Positions 1 through 10,209 of a DNA stretch of 64,000 nucleotides are shown here, piece by piece; within the stretch, counting starts at the first letter, position 1, and the number at the start of each line of letters is the position of its first letter. The notes under the pieces are model-generated. The model did no database searches. It was given only the letters and a program-made list of their open reading frames with translations, and was not told where the DNA came from. Both the position numbers and the translations under genes were made by a program. Source of the DNA: Candidatus Pantoea gossypiicola (GTDB taxonomy: Bacteria; Pseudomonadota; Gammaproteobacteria; Enterobacterales; Enterobacteriaceae); the NCBI RefSeq assembly GCF_008632075.1, contig NZ_VWVM01000011.1:1-64000 (forward strand), written 5' to 3'.

Positions 1-2
1 TG

Positions 3-92
3 GTGGCAGAGTCAGTAGAAATCTATAACAGTCAGCGGCCACATCTGTCGCTGAAATACAAAACGCCTGATGCAGTGCATCAGGCGTTTTAA
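3..92 (+). CDS. IS3-family transposase OrfB, C-terminal fragment (cut by window edge)
   Basis: Frame 3 of the plus strand is open from the window edge to TAA at 90-92. It reads as the typical C-terminal tail of an IS3-family integrase-type transposase: an IYNSQRPH motif followed by SLKYKTPDAVHQAF. The YN..RPH..L....P pattern is the hallmark of the end of the DDE integrase domain in this family. Only 29 codons are present. The catalytic DDE residues and OrfA lie to the left of the window, so whether the element is intact cannot be judged. Confidence 0.85.
   Translation: MAESVEIYNSQRPHLSLKYKTPDAVHQAF
61..89. terminator. perfect 13-bp hairpin, likely bidirectional terminator
   Basis: Arms at 61-73 and 77-89 are perfectly complementary around a 3-nt loop, with flanking A and T runs on both sides. 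The hairpin is built from the last codons of the IS transposase, and it lies about 50 nt downstream of the deaD stop codon on the minus strand. It could therefore terminate both the transposase transcript and the deaD transcript. Confidence 0.7.
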
Positions 93-137
93 CGGCATAA
101 CGTGTCAACCTATGCCAGGACTAGTCACACTAAATCG

Positions 138-2042
138 TTATGCATCACGGCGACGTGGAGCGGCTGCGCCATCTTCACGACGTGGACCACGGCTGCCTTC
201 ACGGTTAAAGCTGCGTCCGCCGCCTTCACGACCACCTTCACGACGCTCTGAAGAGAAGCGACGACCACCTTCACGGTTGGCTGCGCCAGGACCGCTACGA
301 CGCTCACCGCCCGCTGGACGACGATCGCCACGGCCTTCGTTTGGCTGTGCATCACCCAGTAGCTGCATATTCATCGGTTTGTTCAGAATACGTGTACGGG
401 TAAAGTGCTGCAGCACATCGCCTGGCATGCCTTTCGGCAGCTCGATAGTCGAGTGGTTACCGAACAGCTTGATATTACCGATGTAACGGCTGCTGATGTC
501 GCCTTCGTTAGCGATAGCGCCAACGATGTGACGAACTTCAACACCATCATCACGGCCCACTTCGATGCGGTACAGCTGCATTTCGCCAACATCACGACGT
601 TCACGACGTGGACGATCGCCATCACGGCTTTCACGTGGACCACGATCGCCACGCGCTTCACGGCTGTCACGACGGCCATCACGATCGTCACGATCGCGAT
701 ATTCGCGACGTGCCGGACGCGGTGCTTCTGGTGGCAGAATCAGAGGACGTTCACCCTGTGCCATTTTCAGCAGTGCGGCTGCCAGTGTTTCCAGATCCAG
801 TTCATCTTCCGGCTGCATTTTAGTCAGCAGAGCACGGTACTGATCCAGATCGCTGCTTTCCAGCTGCTGCTGAACTTTAGCAGCAAACTTAGCCAGACGA
901 CGCTCACCCAGCAGTTCTGCGTTAGGCAGTTCGACTTCAGGGATAGTCAGCTTCATCGTACGTTCGATATTGCGCAGCAGACGACGCTCGCGGTTCTCAA
1001 CGAACAGCAGCGCACGGCCAGCACGACCTGCACGACCGGTACGACCAATACGGTGAACGTAAGATTCTGCATCCATCGGGATGTCATAGTTCACAACCAG
1101 GCTGATACGCTCAACGTCCAGACCACGGGCCGCCACGTCGGTGGCAATCAGGATGTCCAGACGACCATCTTTCAGGCGCTCCAGCGTCTGCTCACGCAGT
1201 GCCTGGTTCATATCACCGTTCAACGCGGCGCTGTTGTAGCCACTACGCTCCAGCGCTTCTGCCACTTCCAGCGTTGCGTTTTTGGTACGCACGAAGATGA
1301 TGGCAGCATCAAAGTCTTCTGCTTCCAGGAAGCGAACCAATGCGTCTGTTTTACGACCGTAAGCGGTCCAGTAGCTCTGGCTGATGTCAGGACGCGTCGT
1401 CATGCTTGACTGAATACGCACTTCCTGTGGATCTTTCATGAAGCGTTTAGTAATACGACGAATCGCTTCCGGCATGGTTGCAGAGAACAGCGCAGTCTGA
1501 TGACCAGCTGGGATCTGAGCCATGATGGTTTCAACGTCTTCGATGAAGCCCATACGCAGCATTTCATCTGCTTCGTCCAGCACCAGACCGCGCAGGTTAG
1601 AAAGGTCTAACGTGCCGCGTTTCAGGTGGTCAAGCAGACGACCAGGCGTACCCACAACAACCTGTGGTCCCTGACGCAGAGCACGCAGCTGCACGTCATA
1701 ACGCTGGCCGCCGTAAAGGGCAACCACGTTCAGGCCGCGCATATGTTTAGAGAATTCAGTGACTGCTTCAGCAACCTGTACCGCCAGTTCGCGGGTCGGT
1801 GCCAGCACCAGGATCTGAGGTGCTTTAACAGTCGGGTCAATGTTGTTTAACAGCGGCAGTGAGAACGCCGCAGTTTTACCACTCCCGGTCTGCGCCATGC
1901 CTAACACGTCACGGCCCGCCAGCAGGTGAGGAATACACTCAGCCTGGATTGGGGATGGCTTTACGTAGCCCATGCCATTCAGTGATTCAAGGATGTCGGC
2001 GTTCAGGCCAAGGTCAGCAAAAGTGGTTTGAATATCAGTCAT
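138..2042 (-). CDS. deaD: DEAD-box ATP-dependent RNA helicase DeaD (CsdA)
   Basis: Cold-shock RNA helicase that helps 50S ribosome assembly and mRNA decay in the cytoplasm. The 634-residue product has the family's ordered motifs: Walker A AQTGSGKT at residues 50-57, PTREL, the DEAD box at 156-159, SAT, and [15 protein letters not shown] in the second RecA lobe. A DbpA-like RNA-binding domain ([16 protein letters not shown]) follows, then an Arg/Gly-rich tail. E. coli DeaD is 629 residues. I chose ATG at 2042; an in-frame GTG at 2051 lies too close to the AGAGG ribosome-binding site. It sits downstream of nlpI and the leader ORF yrbN, as in E. coli. The usual downstream gene mtr is not seen; an IS element lies there instead. 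Confidence 0.97.
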   Translation of the reverse strand: MTDIQTTFADLGLNADILESLNGMGYVKPSPIQAECIPHLLAGRDVLGMAQTGSGKTAAFSLPLLNNIDPTVKAPQILVLAPTRELAVQVAEAVTEFSKHMRGLNVVALYGGQRYDVQLRALRQGPQVVVGTPGRLLDHLKRGTLDLSNLRGLVLDEADEMLRMGFIEDVETIMAQIPAGHQTALFSATMPEAIRRITKRFMKDPQEVRIQSSMTTRPDISQSYWTAYGRKTDALVRFLEAEDFDAAIIFVRTKNATLEVAEALERSGYNSAALNGDMNQALREQTLERLKDGRLDILIATDVAARGLDVERISLVVNYDIPMDAESYVHRIGRTGRAGRAGRALLFVENRERRLLRNIERTMKLTIPEVELPNAELLGERRLAKFAAKVQQQLESSDLDQYRALLTKMQPEDELDLETLAAALLKMAQGERPLILPPEAPRPARREYRDRDDRDGRRDSREARGDRGPRESRDGDRPRRERRDVGEMQLYRIEVGRDDGVEVRHIVGAIANEGDISSRYIGNIKLFGNHSTIELPKGMPGDVLQHFTRTRILNKPMNMQLLGDAQPNEGRGDRRPAGGERRSGPGAANREGGRRFSSERREGGREGGGRSFNREGSRGPRREDGAAAPRRRDA

Positions 2043-2058
2043 GTAGTACACGTGCCTC

Positions 2059-2115
2059 TTAGATTGCGGCGGCCAGTCTACATAACTCGTCGTGAAAACT
2101 TTCAGTCATTTTCAT
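2059..2115 (-). CDS. yrbN: short leader peptide YrbN-like, upstream of deaD
   Basis: An 18-codon ORF lies in the nlpI-deaD gap, on the same strand and 16 nt upstream of the deaD ATG. It begins ATG AAA ATG and reads [19 protein letters not shown]. coli annotates a small protein gene, yrbN (about 26 residues), in this position, and the N-terminal reading [10 protein letters not shown] matches what I recall of it. The tight spacing to deaD suggests translational coupling or leader control. No strong Shine-Dalgarno is visible in front of it. The product here appears shorter than the E. coli one. Function unknown. Confidence 0.65.
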   Translation of the reverse strand: MKMTESFHDELCRLAAAI

Positions 2116-2220
2116 CAAAAAGTGTGAACCGGCTCAAATTAGAAGTTTTGACGAACAGAAAAGCCTTCATCCCTTAAGATGATGACTTAACAGGTTTTAC
2201 AGGCAAATTAAGTTCGTCAG

Positions 2221-3105
2221 CTATTGCTGGTCAGATTCTGATAAATCGTCTTGTGCCTGGCCGAGTTGCGCCAGTTCCAACAATGCGTATCGGTGTTCAA
2301 CAAAGTTGTTAACGTTGTTGGCCACCGCCAGTTTGAACAACGCTTTCGCGTCGTCCTTCTCCCCCAGACTTAGGTAGTACTTACCTAAATAGAAGTTGGT
2401 TTCACTGAGATGTTCAGCGAGCGAGGTGTTATCCGTTGCGTCCGCCCTGAGACTTTCCATCAACGTTTTCTCGTTGATATCTCCAAGGTAGAACTCGACA
2501 ATATTCCATCCCCATTGGTCTCTGACCGCTTTGTCGTGACGCTGTTGAAGCGCAACTTTTGCCTTGTCGACATCCATCTCGCGTTCAACGAGATAGAGCC
2601 ACAGACTGCGGAAAGGATCGTTAGGATCGTCTTGATAAAACGCCAGCAGATCATCTTGCGCTAACTTGTATCGACCGCCGTAATAGAGGGCGATACCACG
2701 GTTTAAATGCGCATAGTTGTAAGTTGGATCAAGCTCAAGTACAGAATCAAACGCTTCATAGGCGGCATCAAAGTTGCCCGCCTGCGTTAAATATATGCCT
2801 AAGTAGTTAAACACTTCGGGCATATCTGGTCTTATAGACAGCGCTTGCGAAAAATCGTTCCGCGCTAATGCCCGCAGACCTAAACTATCATACAACACTC
2901 CGCGCTCATATAACAGCTGTGCGCGTTCATCATCGGTGAGAGCGCGACTGGCAAGAATTTGTTCCATGCGCGCCAGTATCACTTCCTGCTGCAGTGTGGG
3001 CTGTAGAGGCACTGCAAGAACTTCGTTCTTACGCCAATTGGAGTTGCTGCATCCTGCCAGCGTCAAAGCTGTCGCAACAAAACACCAGCGCAGAAAAGGC
3101 TTCAT
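2221..3105 (-). CDS. nlpI: outer-membrane lipoprotein NlpI, TPR adaptor
   Basis: TPR-repeat lipoprotein that acts as an adaptor for peptidoglycan hydrolases and for the protease Prc. The signal peptide ends in a lipobox LAGC with the acylated cysteine at residue 19. Tetratricopeptide repeats follow, for example around [20 protein letters not shown] and in the [21 protein letters not shown] region. At 294 residues it equals the E. coli protein in length and is nearly identical at both ends (C-terminus ESDQQ). It lies between pnp and deaD on the same strand, as in E. coli. Confidence 0.97.
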   Translation of the reverse strand: MKPFLRWCFVATALTLAGCSNSNWRKNEVLAVPLQPTLQQEVILARMEQILASRALTDDERAQLLYERGVLYDSLGLRALARNDFSQALSIRPDMPEVFNYLGIYLTQAGNFDAAYEAFDSVLELDPTYNYAHLNRGIALYYGGRYKLAQDDLLAFYQDDPNDPFRSLWLYLVEREMDVDKAKVALQQRHDKAVRDQWGWNIVEFYLGDINEKTLMESLRADATDNTSLAEHLSETNFYLGKYYLSLGEKDDAKALFKLAVANNVNNFVEHRYALLELAQLGQAQDDLSESDQQ

Positions 3106-3190
3106 TTCCCACTCCCGAATACAAACATTGGGATAACTATCCTGTCATCCGCCTGCTGTGCACAAGGATTCCCGCCCTCGCGATGATACA

Positions 3191-3220
3191 AACGCCCCTC
3201 TCTGCCAGGCAAAGAGGGGC
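3191..3220 (-). terminator. hairpin between pnp and nlpI
   Basis: GCCCCTCT at 3194-3201 pairs with AGAGGGGC at 3213-3220, just after the pnp stop codon on the minus strand. The U-run that would follow is only three residues (GTTTG), so it may be a weak terminator or an RNA 3'-end stabiliser. Confidence 0.55.
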
Positions 3221-3234
3221 AAATCAGCAATGAC

Positions 3235-5370
3235 TTATTCAGCGTCAGGCGTGGTCACCGCTGCAGCTTCTTCAGTCTGCGGCTTAGATTCTGTCGCTTC
3301 TTTGATGCTCAGACGTACGCGGCCCTGGCGATCAACTTCCATCACCTTAACCGGCACTTCCTGACCCATCTGCAGGTAGTCAGTCACTTTCTCAACGCGC
3401 TTATCAGCGATTTGTGAAATGTGAACCAGACCTTCTTTACCGCCGCCGATAGCAACAAAGGCACCGAAGTCAACGATACGGGTCACTTTACCACTGTAAA
3501 TGCGGCCCACTTCGATTTCTGCAGTGATCTCTTCGATACGACGAATGGCTTCTTTCGCTTTCAGACCATCCGTCGCAGCGATTTTCACGGTGCCGTCATC
3601 TTCGATTTCAATCGTCGTGCCGGTCTCTTCGGTCAGTGCACGAATCACTGAGCCGCCTTTACCGATCACATCTTTGATCTTGTCAGAGCTGATTTTGATG
3701 GTGTAGATGCGTGGAGCAAATTCAGAAATCTCGGTACGCGGGGTGCTGATAGCCTGTTCCATAACGCCCAGAATGTGCAGACGCGCACCCTTGGCCTGGT
3801 TCAGGGCTTCCTGCATGATTTCACGCGTGATGCCTTCGATTTTGATGTCCATCTGCAGCGCGGTGATACCTTCACGGCTACCGGCTACCTTGAAGTCCAT
3901 GTCGCCCAGGTGATCTTCGTCGCCCAGGATGTCAGACAGAACCACAAACTTCTCATCTTCTTTCACCAGACCCATTGCGATACCGGCAACGGCGGCTTTG
4001 ATTGGCACACCTGCATCCATCAGGGCCAGCGAGGCACCACAGACAGAGGCCATCGAAGAAGAGCCGTTAGATTCGGTGATTTCAGACACCACACGCACGG
4101 TGTAAGGGAAATCTTCCGCTTTAGGCATTACCGCTAACACACCACGCTTCGCCAGACGACCGTGACCAATCTCACGACGCTTCGGCGAACCGACCATGCC
4201 GGTTTCACCGACAGAGTATGGAGGGAAGTTGTAATGGAACAGGAAGCTGTCGGTACGTTCGCCCATCAGCTCATCCAGATTCTGTGCATCGCGGGTAGTA
4301 CCCAGCGTTGCCGTAACCAGTGCCTGCGTCTCACCACGGGTGAACAGTGATGAACCGTGAGTACGTGGCAACACGCCGGTACGGACATCCAGACCGCGGA
4401 TCATATCTTTTTCACGACCATCGATGCGTGGCTCGCCATTCAGGATGCGGGTACGAACGACGTTCTTCTCAAGACTATGTACGATATCGCCAATTTCGGC
4501 GCTATCCAGTGTTTCATCTTCAGCCAGCAGCGTAGCGATAGTTTCGTCTTTGATGACGCCAACCTGTGTGTAACGCTCCTGCTTGTCAGTGATGCGGTAA
4601 GCATCGCTGATGCGCGCTTCTGCCAGAGCAGCAACGCGAGAAATCAGCGGGGTATTAGCCGCTTCAGGCTGCCAGTCCCAGCGTGGTTTACCGGCTTCAG
4701 CAACCAGCGCATTGATATTTTCGATAACGATCTGCTGTTGATCGTGGCCAAAGACCACGGCTCCCAGCATCTGCTCTTCTGACAGGATCTCAGCTTCAGA
4801 TTCAACCATCAGTACGGCATTCTGCGTACCGGCAACGACCAGATCCAGACGAGACTGTTTCAGCTCATCTGCAGTTGGGTTCAGAACATACTGATCGTTG
4901 ATGTAACCTACGCGTGCAGAGCCAATCGGGCCATTGAACGGCAGACCTGAGAGTGACAGGGCCGCAGAGGCACCGATCATGGCAACAATGTCAGGGTGAA
5001 CCTGTGGGTTTACAGACACCACGGTGGCAATAACCTGAACTTCGTTAACAAAACCTTCCGGGAACAGGGGGCGAATCGGGCGGTCAATCAGACGCGCAAT
5101 CAGGGTTTCGCCTTCGCTTGGACGGCCTTCACGACGGAAGAAGCTGCCTGGGATACGACCAGCAGCGTAGGTACGCTCCTGATAGTTCACGGTCAGTGGG
5201 AAGAAGTCCTGACCTGGTTTAGATTTTTTCTGACCTACGACAGTGACGAACACTGCAGTATCGTCCATGCTCACCATCACAGCGGCTGTCGCCTGGCGAG
5301 CCATCATGCCGGTTTCCAGCGTGACGGTATGTTGACCATATTGGAATTTGCGTACGATCGGATTCAGCAA
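3235..5370 (-). CDS. pnp: polyribonucleotide nucleotidyltransferase (PNPase)
   Basis: 3'-to-5' phosphorolytic exoribonuclease and RNA-degradosome component. The 711-residue product has two RNase PH domains (the first begins at the N-terminus; the second contains [16 protein letters not shown]), then a KH domain ([15 protein letters not shown]) and a C-terminal S1 domain ([21 protein letters not shown]). The start is TTG at 5370-5368 preceded by AAGGA. The family sequence starts exactly there ([11 protein letters not shown]), and the E. coli gene also uses TTG. The Glu/Ala-rich C-terminal tail is short, as in E. coli. It is transcribed after rpsO, with a terminator and an RNase III-type stem-loop in between. 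Confidence 0.97.
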   Translation of the reverse strand: MLNPIVRKFQYGQHTVTLETGMMARQATAAVMVSMDDTAVFVTVVGQKKSKPGQDFFPLTVNYQERTYAAGRIPGSFFRREGRPSEGETLIARLIDRPIRPLFPEGFVNEVQVIATVVSVNPQVHPDIVAMIGASAALSLSGLPFNGPIGSARVGYINDQYVLNPTADELKQSRLDLVVAGTQNAVLMVESEAEILSEEQMLGAVVFGHDQQQIVIENINALVAEAGKPRWDWQPEAANTPLISRVAALAEARISDAYRITDKQERYTQVGVIKDETIATLLAEDETLDSAEIGDIVHSLEKNVVRTRILNGEPRIDGREKDMIRGLDVRTGVLPRTHGSSLFTRGETQALVTATLGTTRDAQNLDELMGERTDSFLFHYNFPPYSVGETGMVGSPKRREIGHGRLAKRGVLAVMPKAEDFPYTVRVVSEITESNGSSSMASVCGASLALMDAGVPIKAAVAGIAMGLVKEDEKFVVLSDILGDEDHLGDMDFKVAGSREGITALQMDIKIEGITREIMQEALNQAKGARLHILGVMEQAISTPRTEISEFAPRIYTIKISSDKIKDVIGKGGSVIRALTEETGTTIEIEDDGTVKIAATDGLKAKEAIRRIEEITAEIEVGRIYSGKVTRIVDFGAFVAIGGGKEGLVHISQIADKRVEKVTDYLQMGQEVPVKVMEVDRQGRVRLSIKEATESKPQTEEAAAVTTPDAE

Positions 5371-5442
5371 AATCAAAGTCCTTAACTTCGGGGCATGGCT
5401 ATCTGTAGCCTGCCATTGATTACCAATCTTCAGCTGCATCCT

Positions 5443-5497
5443 CGCGACTAATGACAACCCTCGACCGCCCCTGCGGTAAAGCCTCTCATTAGCCGCG
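5443..5497 (-). promoter_or_regulatory. long stem-loop in the pnp 5' leader (probable RNase III autoregulation site)
   Basis: Arms 5443-5454 and 5486-5497 pair at 11 of 12 positions around an inner hairpin (ACCGC at 5464-5468 with GCGGT at 5473-5477). The structure lies about 75-125 nt upstream of the pnp TTG start. In E. coli the pnp leader forms a stem-loop that is cut by RNase III and then used by PNPase to repress its own translation. Position and shape fit; the function is inferred from that homology. Confidence 0.6.
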
Positions 5498-5570
5498 CGA
5501 AATTCTGCAAACTAAAGATCACACTAAGCAACAATACATCAGTTTGGACCGGATTGCTGCCGATTGCTCG

Positions 5571-5593
5571 AAAAAAGGGGCCATAAAGGCCCC
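5571..5593 (-). terminator. rho-independent terminator between rpsO and pnp
   Basis: On the minus strand, GGGGCC, a 5-nt loop and GGCCCC (5577-5593) are followed by six U residues. E. coli has a partial terminator at this place, which allows some rpsO-pnp read-through. Together with the leader stem-loop it accounts for most of the 310-bp gap 5371-5680. Confidence 0.85.
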
Positions 5594-5680
5594 CTCTTCA
5601 CGAAACTCGCACAAATCTGATCGTAAGCTGCACACAGTGCAAAAGCCCGCATAATGCCCCGACGATCAGATTCTTCAGAC

Positions 5681-5950
5681 TTAGCGACGCAGACCGAGAC
5701 TTTCGATCAGGCTGCTGTAGCGTGCAACGTCTTTACGCTTCAGGTAGTCCAGCAGCTTACGACGCTGAGATACCATGCGCAGCAGACCGCGGCGGCTGTG
5801 ATGGTCTTTTTTGTGCTCAGAGAAGTGACCCTGCAGATGGGTAATCTGCGCGGTCAACAGGGCAACCTGAACTTCAGTTGAACCGCTGTCGTTAGCACCA
5901 CGGCCATATTTAGCAACGATCTCTGCTTTAGCTTCTACGCTTAGAGACAT
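5681..5950 (-). CDS. rpsO: 30S ribosomal protein S15
   Basis: Primary 16S rRNA-binding protein of the small-subunit platform. The 89-residue product has the family length and the conserved core ([40 protein letters not shown]) and ends ESLGLRR. In E. coli S15 represses its own mRNA through a pseudoknot around the start codon; I did not resolve that fold here. A strong promoter lies just upstream at 6022-6050. Confidence 0.98.
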   Translation of the reverse strand: MSLSVEAKAEIVAKYGRGANDSGSTEVQVALLTAQITHLQGHFSEHKKDHHSRRGLLRMVSQRRKLLDYLKRKDVARYSSLIESLGLRR

Positions 5951-6021
5951 AATAAACTCCAGTAATAAATGAATGTATGGGTGCCGATCTCTAATTCAGC
6001 ATCCCGCTTTAAAGCCGCGCT

Positions 6022-6050
6022 ATTCTACTCTGCGCCTGATAGCAACGCAA
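6022..6050 (-). promoter_or_regulatory. sigma-70 promoter of rpsO
   Basis: On the minus strand, a -35 TTGCGT (6050-6045), a 17-nt spacer and a -10 TAGAAT (6027-6022) are followed by a GC-rich discriminator, as expected for growth-rate-regulated ribosomal promoters. The predicted start lies about 65 nt upstream of rpsO. Confidence 0.7.
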
Positions 6051-6081
6051 ATGCCCCATCAGCGAAAAGTAAATGCCTGGC

Positions 6082-7026
6082 TTAATCCTGATACTCAACC
6101 ACTAAACGACGTGGCGCAAGACGGCCATCATCGGCAATTTCTGCCATACCGATAAACTTACGCGCTTCGCCTTCCGATACCCTGACCAGCCCATGCGCAG
6201 GCGCATTGCTGGCCTGCACCGGCTGTCCCTGGCGGAAAAAATCTGCCACGGCGGGCGGGATATTCACTTCAGGGAAATCAGAGGCGGGGCTGTCCATCGG
6301 TAACAACAGCGGATCGAGCTGCGTTTCCAGTGAAATACCCGCTTCTGTGGCTTCCGCCAGCAGCGTGTTGAGCTGTTCCAGCGTCACCATCCGTTCATAC
6401 GGATAACGGGCAACCTGTACACGTCGCAGCATGATCACATGTGCACCGCATCCCAGCTTTTCACCCAGATCATCGATGATGGTACGGATATAGGTGCCTT
6501 TGGAGCAGTGAATTTCCAGCTCCAGCTCATTATCCTGCCAGCGAATAAACTGCAGCTCATAGACTGTGATCGGGCGCGGTTCACGCTCAATCACAATGCC
6601 CTGACGCGCATATTCATACAGCGGACGACCCTGATGCTTCAGCGCCGAAAACATTGATGGCACCTGCAGCGTGTCGCCGCGAAAGCTCTCAAGGACGCTA
6701 TCCAGATCGGCCTGACTGAAGCTGACCGGACGCGTCTGCACGATGTTGCCATCGGCATCTGACGTGTCAGTGCGCTCGCCCAGTCGGGCAATCACACGAT
6801 AGCGTTTATCGGAATCGAGCAGATACTGTGAAAACTTGGTCGCTTCACCCAGGCAGATCGGCAGCATGCCGGTTGCCAGCGGGTCAAGCGCGCCGGTATG
6901 GCCTGCGCGATTGGCGTTAAAGATACGCTTCACTTTCTGCAGGACATCATTCGACGAAACGCCTTGTGGCTTATCCAGCAACAACACGCCATGGACGTCG
7001 CGACCGCGACGACGCGGACGACTCAT
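6082..7026 (-). CDS. truB: tRNA pseudouridine-55 synthase TruB
   Basis: Forms pseudouridine 55 in the T loop of tRNAs. The catalytic aspartate lies in [15 protein letters not shown] near residue 48; a C-terminal PUA-like domain follows ([15 protein letters not shown]). The 314 residues match the family. Its ATG shares one base with the rbfA stop region, so the two are tightly coupled in the metY-rpsO operon order. Confidence 0.97.
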   Translation of the reverse strand: MSRPRRRGRDVHGVLLLDKPQGVSSNDVLQKVKRIFNANRAGHTGALDPLATGMLPICLGEATKFSQYLLDSDKRYRVIARLGERTDTSDADGNIVQTRPVSFSQADLDSVLESFRGDTLQVPSMFSALKHQGRPLYEYARQGIVIEREPRPITVYELQFIRWQDNELELEIHCSKGTYIRTIIDDLGEKLGCGAHVIMLRRVQVARYPYERMVTLEQLNTLLAEATEAGISLETQLDPLLLPMDSPASDFPEVNIPPAVADFFRQGQPVQASNAPAHGLVRVSEGEARKFIGMAEIADDGRLAPRRLVVEYQD

Positions 7027-7433
7027 TACGCCTCCTCGTCATCGCCGGTGGCATCCGGACCACGGCGCTCTGCATCGTTCTTCACGACGCTGGTAACGAG
7101 GTTAGACATGCGCATCCCTTCAACTAACGAGTTATCGTAGAAGAACGTCAGCTCAGGCACGATACGCAGGCGCATCGCTTTGCCGAGCAGAATGCGAATG
7201 TAACCTGACGCTTCTTTCAGCGCTTTCAGGCCATGCTTAATCGCATCTTCATCTTTGTCGTTGAGGAACGTCACGAACACTTTTGCGTAAGCAAGATCGC
7301 GTGACACTTCAACGCCGGATACGGTGACCATCATGCCAAGGCGTGGATCTTTAATCTCACGCTGCAGGATCATCGCAATCTCTTTTTGCAGCTCTTGTGA
7401 CACGCGCTGCGGGCGACCAAATTCTTTCGCCAT
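7026..7433 (-). CDS. rbfA: 30S ribosome-binding factor RbfA
   Basis: Cold-shock factor with a single KH-like domain that assists late 16S rRNA maturation. The 135-residue product starts [20 protein letters not shown] and contains the KH-core segment [24 protein letters not shown] (read in parts). Two consecutive ATGs occur; the second (7433) matches the family start and has better spacing (8 nt) from GGGAG. The acidic C-terminal tail is variable in the family. Confidence 0.96.
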   Translation of the reverse strand: MAKEFGRPQRVSQELQKEIAMILQREIKDPRLGMMVTVSGVEVSRDLAYAKVFVTFLNDKDEDAIKHGLKALKEASGYIRILLGKAMRLRIVPELTFFYDNSLVEGMRMSNLVTSVVKNDAERRGPDATGDDEEA

Positions 7434-7498
7434 CATTATTTCTCCCAAATAATTCGGGAGGCCAGAGGCCTCCCAAATTGCAACACATCAGCAGTCTA

Positions 7499-10192
7499 TT
7501 ACTCGATGGTGCGTTTAATTTCGATGATTTCAAACACTTCGATCATGTCGCCAACGCGAACGTCGTTGTAGTTCTTCACGCCGATACCGCACTCCATGCC
7601 GTTACGCACTTCGTTGACGTCATCTTTAAAGCGACGCAGAGATTCCAGCTCGCCTTCGTAAATCACCACGTTGTCACGCAGGACACGGATTGGATTGTGA
7701 CGTTTGATGTTACCTTCGGTCACCATACAACCGGCAATCGCGCCAAACTTCGGTGATTTGAACACATCGCGCACTGCAGCCAGACCAATAATCTGCTGTT
7801 TGTACTCTGGTGCCAGCATGCCGCTCATCGCTGCTTTAACTTCGTCAATCAGGTTATAGATGACTGAGTAGTAGCGCAGATCCAGGCTTTCTGCGTCAAT
7901 GACGCGACGCGCAGAGGCATCGGCACGCACGTTGAAGCCCAGGATAATGGCGTTAGAAGCCGCCGCCAGGGTTGCATCGGTCTCGGTAATCCCGCCTACG
8001 CCTGAACCCACAATCTTCACCTTCACTTCGTCGGTGGAGAGTTTCTGCAGGGAATCAGAGATGGCTTCCACAGAACCCTGAACGTCAGCTTTCAGAACGA
8101 TGTTCAGTTCAGACACTTCGCCTTCAGTCATGTTAGCAAACATGTTCTCAAGCTTAGATTTCTGCTGGCGAGCCAGTTTAACTTCGCGGAATTTGCCCTG
8201 ACGATAAAGCGCCACTTCACGTGCTTTCTTCTCGTCACGTACCACGGTCGCTTCATCACCCGCAGCCGGCACGCCGGACAGACCCAGAATCTCAACCGGA
8301 ATAGACGGACCCGCTTCCATGACCTCACGACCCAGTTCATCGCGCATTGCACGAACACGGCCATATTCGAAGCCACACAGGACGATGTCGCCTTTGTTCA
8401 GCGTACCTTCACGCACCAGCACGGTTGCAACCGGACCACGACCTTTGTCGAGGAACGATTCGATAACCACACCGCTCGCCATACCGGCACGGATAGCTGT
8501 CAGCTCCAGGACTTCCGCCTGCAGCAGGATAGCGTTAAGCAGGTCATCAATGCCGGTACCCGCTTTCGCAGAGACATTAACGAACATGTTTTCGCCGCCC
8601 CACTCTTCCGGAATGATTCCGTACTGGGTGAGTTCGTTTTTAACGCGATCCGGATCCGCTTCTGGCTTATCGCACTTGTTCACCGCAACCACAACCGGCA
8701 CTTTAGCGGCTTTGGCGTGCTGAATAGCTTCGATAGTCTGCGGCATCACGCCATCGTCTGCGGCAACGACCAGGATAACGATATCTGTCGCCTGTGCACC
8801 ACGTGCACGCATTGCGGTAAACGCGGCGTGGCCCGGGGTATCCAGGAAGGTGACCATACCGTTATCGGTTTCGACGTGGTAAGCACCGATGTGCTGTGTA
8901 ATACCGCCCGCTTCGCCAGAGGCGATTTTAGTGGAGCGGATATAGTCCAGCAGAGAGGTTTTACCGTGATCGACGTGGCCCATGATGGTCACAACCGGCG
9001 CACGAGACTCCTGTGCCGCATCGGTATCACGATCGTCCATTACCGCTTCTTCCAGCTCGTTCTCACGACGCAGGGTCACTTTGTGGCCCATCTCTTCGGC
9101 TACGAGCTGTGCAGTTTCCTGATCGATGACCTGGTTGATAGTCGCCATAGCGCCCATCTTCATCATCGCCTTGATGACCAGTGAACCTTTCACCGCCATT
9201 TTGTTCGCCAGTTCGGCTACGGTAATGGTTTCGCCAATCACAACATCGCGGTTAACAGCCTGCGCTGGCTTGTTGAAACCCTGCTGCAGTGCGCTAGGTT
9301 TGCGATGCTTACCGCCTTTACCGCCACGAACCTGCGCACGCGCTTCTTCACGGTCAGTTTTAGCTTCGGAATGTTTGTTGCCTTTTTTCGCAGGACGCGC
9401 AGCTTTAGCAGTCGTACGCGCACGCGCACGGCCGGCTTCAACCTGACGGTCGTTTTCGTCTTCTGCCTGACGGGCGTGGGTCGAAGTGGTGACGTGATAG
9501 TCGCCTTTATCCTCTTCTTCCGGTTTTTCCCACTCAGCTGATTTCTCTTCAGCCAGACGGCGGGCTTCTTCGGCTACGAGGCGGGCCGCCTCTTCGAGCT
9601 TACGGCGAGCTTCTTCTTCCGCTTTACGCTTCAGTTCAGCTGCTTCAGCTTCGCGACGGGCTTTGTCAGACTGCGCAGCCCTGGTCACTTCGTCGGTAGG
9701 TTGATTTGTCACTTTGTCATTTTCCGCTGCTGCACGTTTGGCCTTCTCAGCGGCTTCGCGCCTGGCTTTATCTTCGGCTTCACGTTGCGCTTTCTGTTCA
9801 GCTTCGCGACGGGCTTTCTCTTCAGCCTCGCGTTGCGCCTGCTCTTCCGCTTCACGCTGCGCCTCGGCTTCAGCTTCTGCCTGAGCTTGCTCAGCCTCTG
9901 CATCACCCTTCACATAGGTACGCTTTTTGCGGACTTCAATTTGCACCGACTTACTTTTACCCCCGGTGCCTGGAATATTCAAGGTGCTGCGCGTTTTACG
10001 CTGCAGCGTCAGCTTAGCTGAACCGACCTGACCGTGTTCACGGTTCAGATGAGATAGTAAGGTTTCTTTCTCTTGCTGGGTCACCGCGTCGTTTTCAGAC
10101 TTGGGGATCCCCGCATCAGCAAATTGCTGTACCAGGCGATCGACCGGAGTCTGAATTTCTGCGGCCAGCGATTTTACGGTTACATCTGTCAT
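7499..10192 (-). CDS. infB: translation initiation factor IF-2
   Basis: GTPase that delivers initiator tRNA to the 30S subunit. The 897 residues comprise an N-terminal IF2N domain, a long low-complexity helical linker rich in Arg/Glu/Ala (repeats of the type [16 protein letters not shown] at about residues 95-230), a second IF2N motif, the G domain with GHVDHGKTS near residue 400, DTPGH and NKCD, and then the C1/C2 beta-barrel domains that bind fMet-tRNA. E. coli IF-2 is 890 residues, and shorter internal-start isoforms occur there; possible here but not assessed. It follows nusA by 17 nt. Confidence 0.97.
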   Translation of the reverse strand: MTDVTVKSLAAEIQTPVDRLVQQFADAGIPKSENDAVTQQEKETLLSHLNREHGQVGSAKLTLQRKTRSTLNIPGTGGKSKSVQIEVRKKRTYVKGDAEAEQAQAEAEAEAQREAEEQAQREAEEKARREAEQKAQREAEDKARREAAEKAKRAAAENDKVTNQPTDEVTRAAQSDKARREAEAAELKRKAEEEARRKLEEAARLVAEEARRLAEEKSAEWEKPEEEDKGDYHVTTSTHARQAEDENDRQVEAGRARARTTAKAARPAKKGNKHSEAKTDREEARAQVRGGKGGKHRKPSALQQGFNKPAQAVNRDVVIGETITVAELANKMAVKGSLVIKAMMKMGAMATINQVIDQETAQLVAEEMGHKVTLRRENELEEAVMDDRDTDAAQESRAPVVTIMGHVDHGKTSLLDYIRSTKIASGEAGGITQHIGAYHVETDNGMVTFLDTPGHAAFTAMRARGAQATDIVILVVAADDGVMPQTIEAIQHAKAAKVPVVVAVNKCDKPEADPDRVKNELTQYGIIPEEWGGENMFVNVSAKAGTGIDDLLNAILLQAEVLELTAIRAGMASGVVIESFLDKGRGPVATVLVREGTLNKGDIVLCGFEYGRVRAMRDELGREVMEAGPSIPVEILGLSGVPAAGDEATVVRDEKKAREVALYRQGKFREVKLARQQKSKLENMFANMTEGEVSELNIVLKADVQGSVEAISDSLQKLSTDEVKVKIVGSGVGGITETDATLAAASNAIILGFNVRADASARRVIDAESLDLRYYSVIYNLIDEVKAAMSGMLAPEYKQQIIGLAAVRDVFKSPKFGAIAGCMVTEGNIKRHNPIRVLRDNVVIYEGELESLRRFKDDVNEVRNGMECGIGVKNYNDVRVGDMIEVFEIIEIKRTIE

Positions 10193-10209
10193 GCTGTTCC
10201 TTCCTGTTA

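Larger units (their letters stand above)
1..125 (+). mobile_element. right end of an IS3-family insertion sequence (partial)
   Basis: The window opens inside an insertion sequence. The plus strand carries the last codons of an IS3-family transposase (positions 3-92), followed by about 30 bp that resemble an IS terminal inverted repeat, with GTGTCAACCTATGCCAGGAC at 101-120. The exact outer end is not certain, because the other end and any target duplication lie outside the window; 125 is my estimate. The element ends about 13 bp beyond the deaD stop codon, so it appears to have landed in the deaD 3' untranslated region. The resemblance to the ISEhe3-like subgroup is from memory. Confidence 0.7.

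Noticed and set aside
405..1409. 334-codon open frame antisense to deaD
   Set aside because: Residue composition is a Thr/His/Phe/Gln-rich mirror of the deaD codons, with no family resemblance and no ribosome-binding site; deaD is certain on the other strand.
9238..10021. Several open frames antisense to or in other frames of the infB linker
   Set aside because: They arise from the repetitive Glu/Ala/Arg codons of the IF-2 linker and show low-complexity Phe/Leu/Arg composition.
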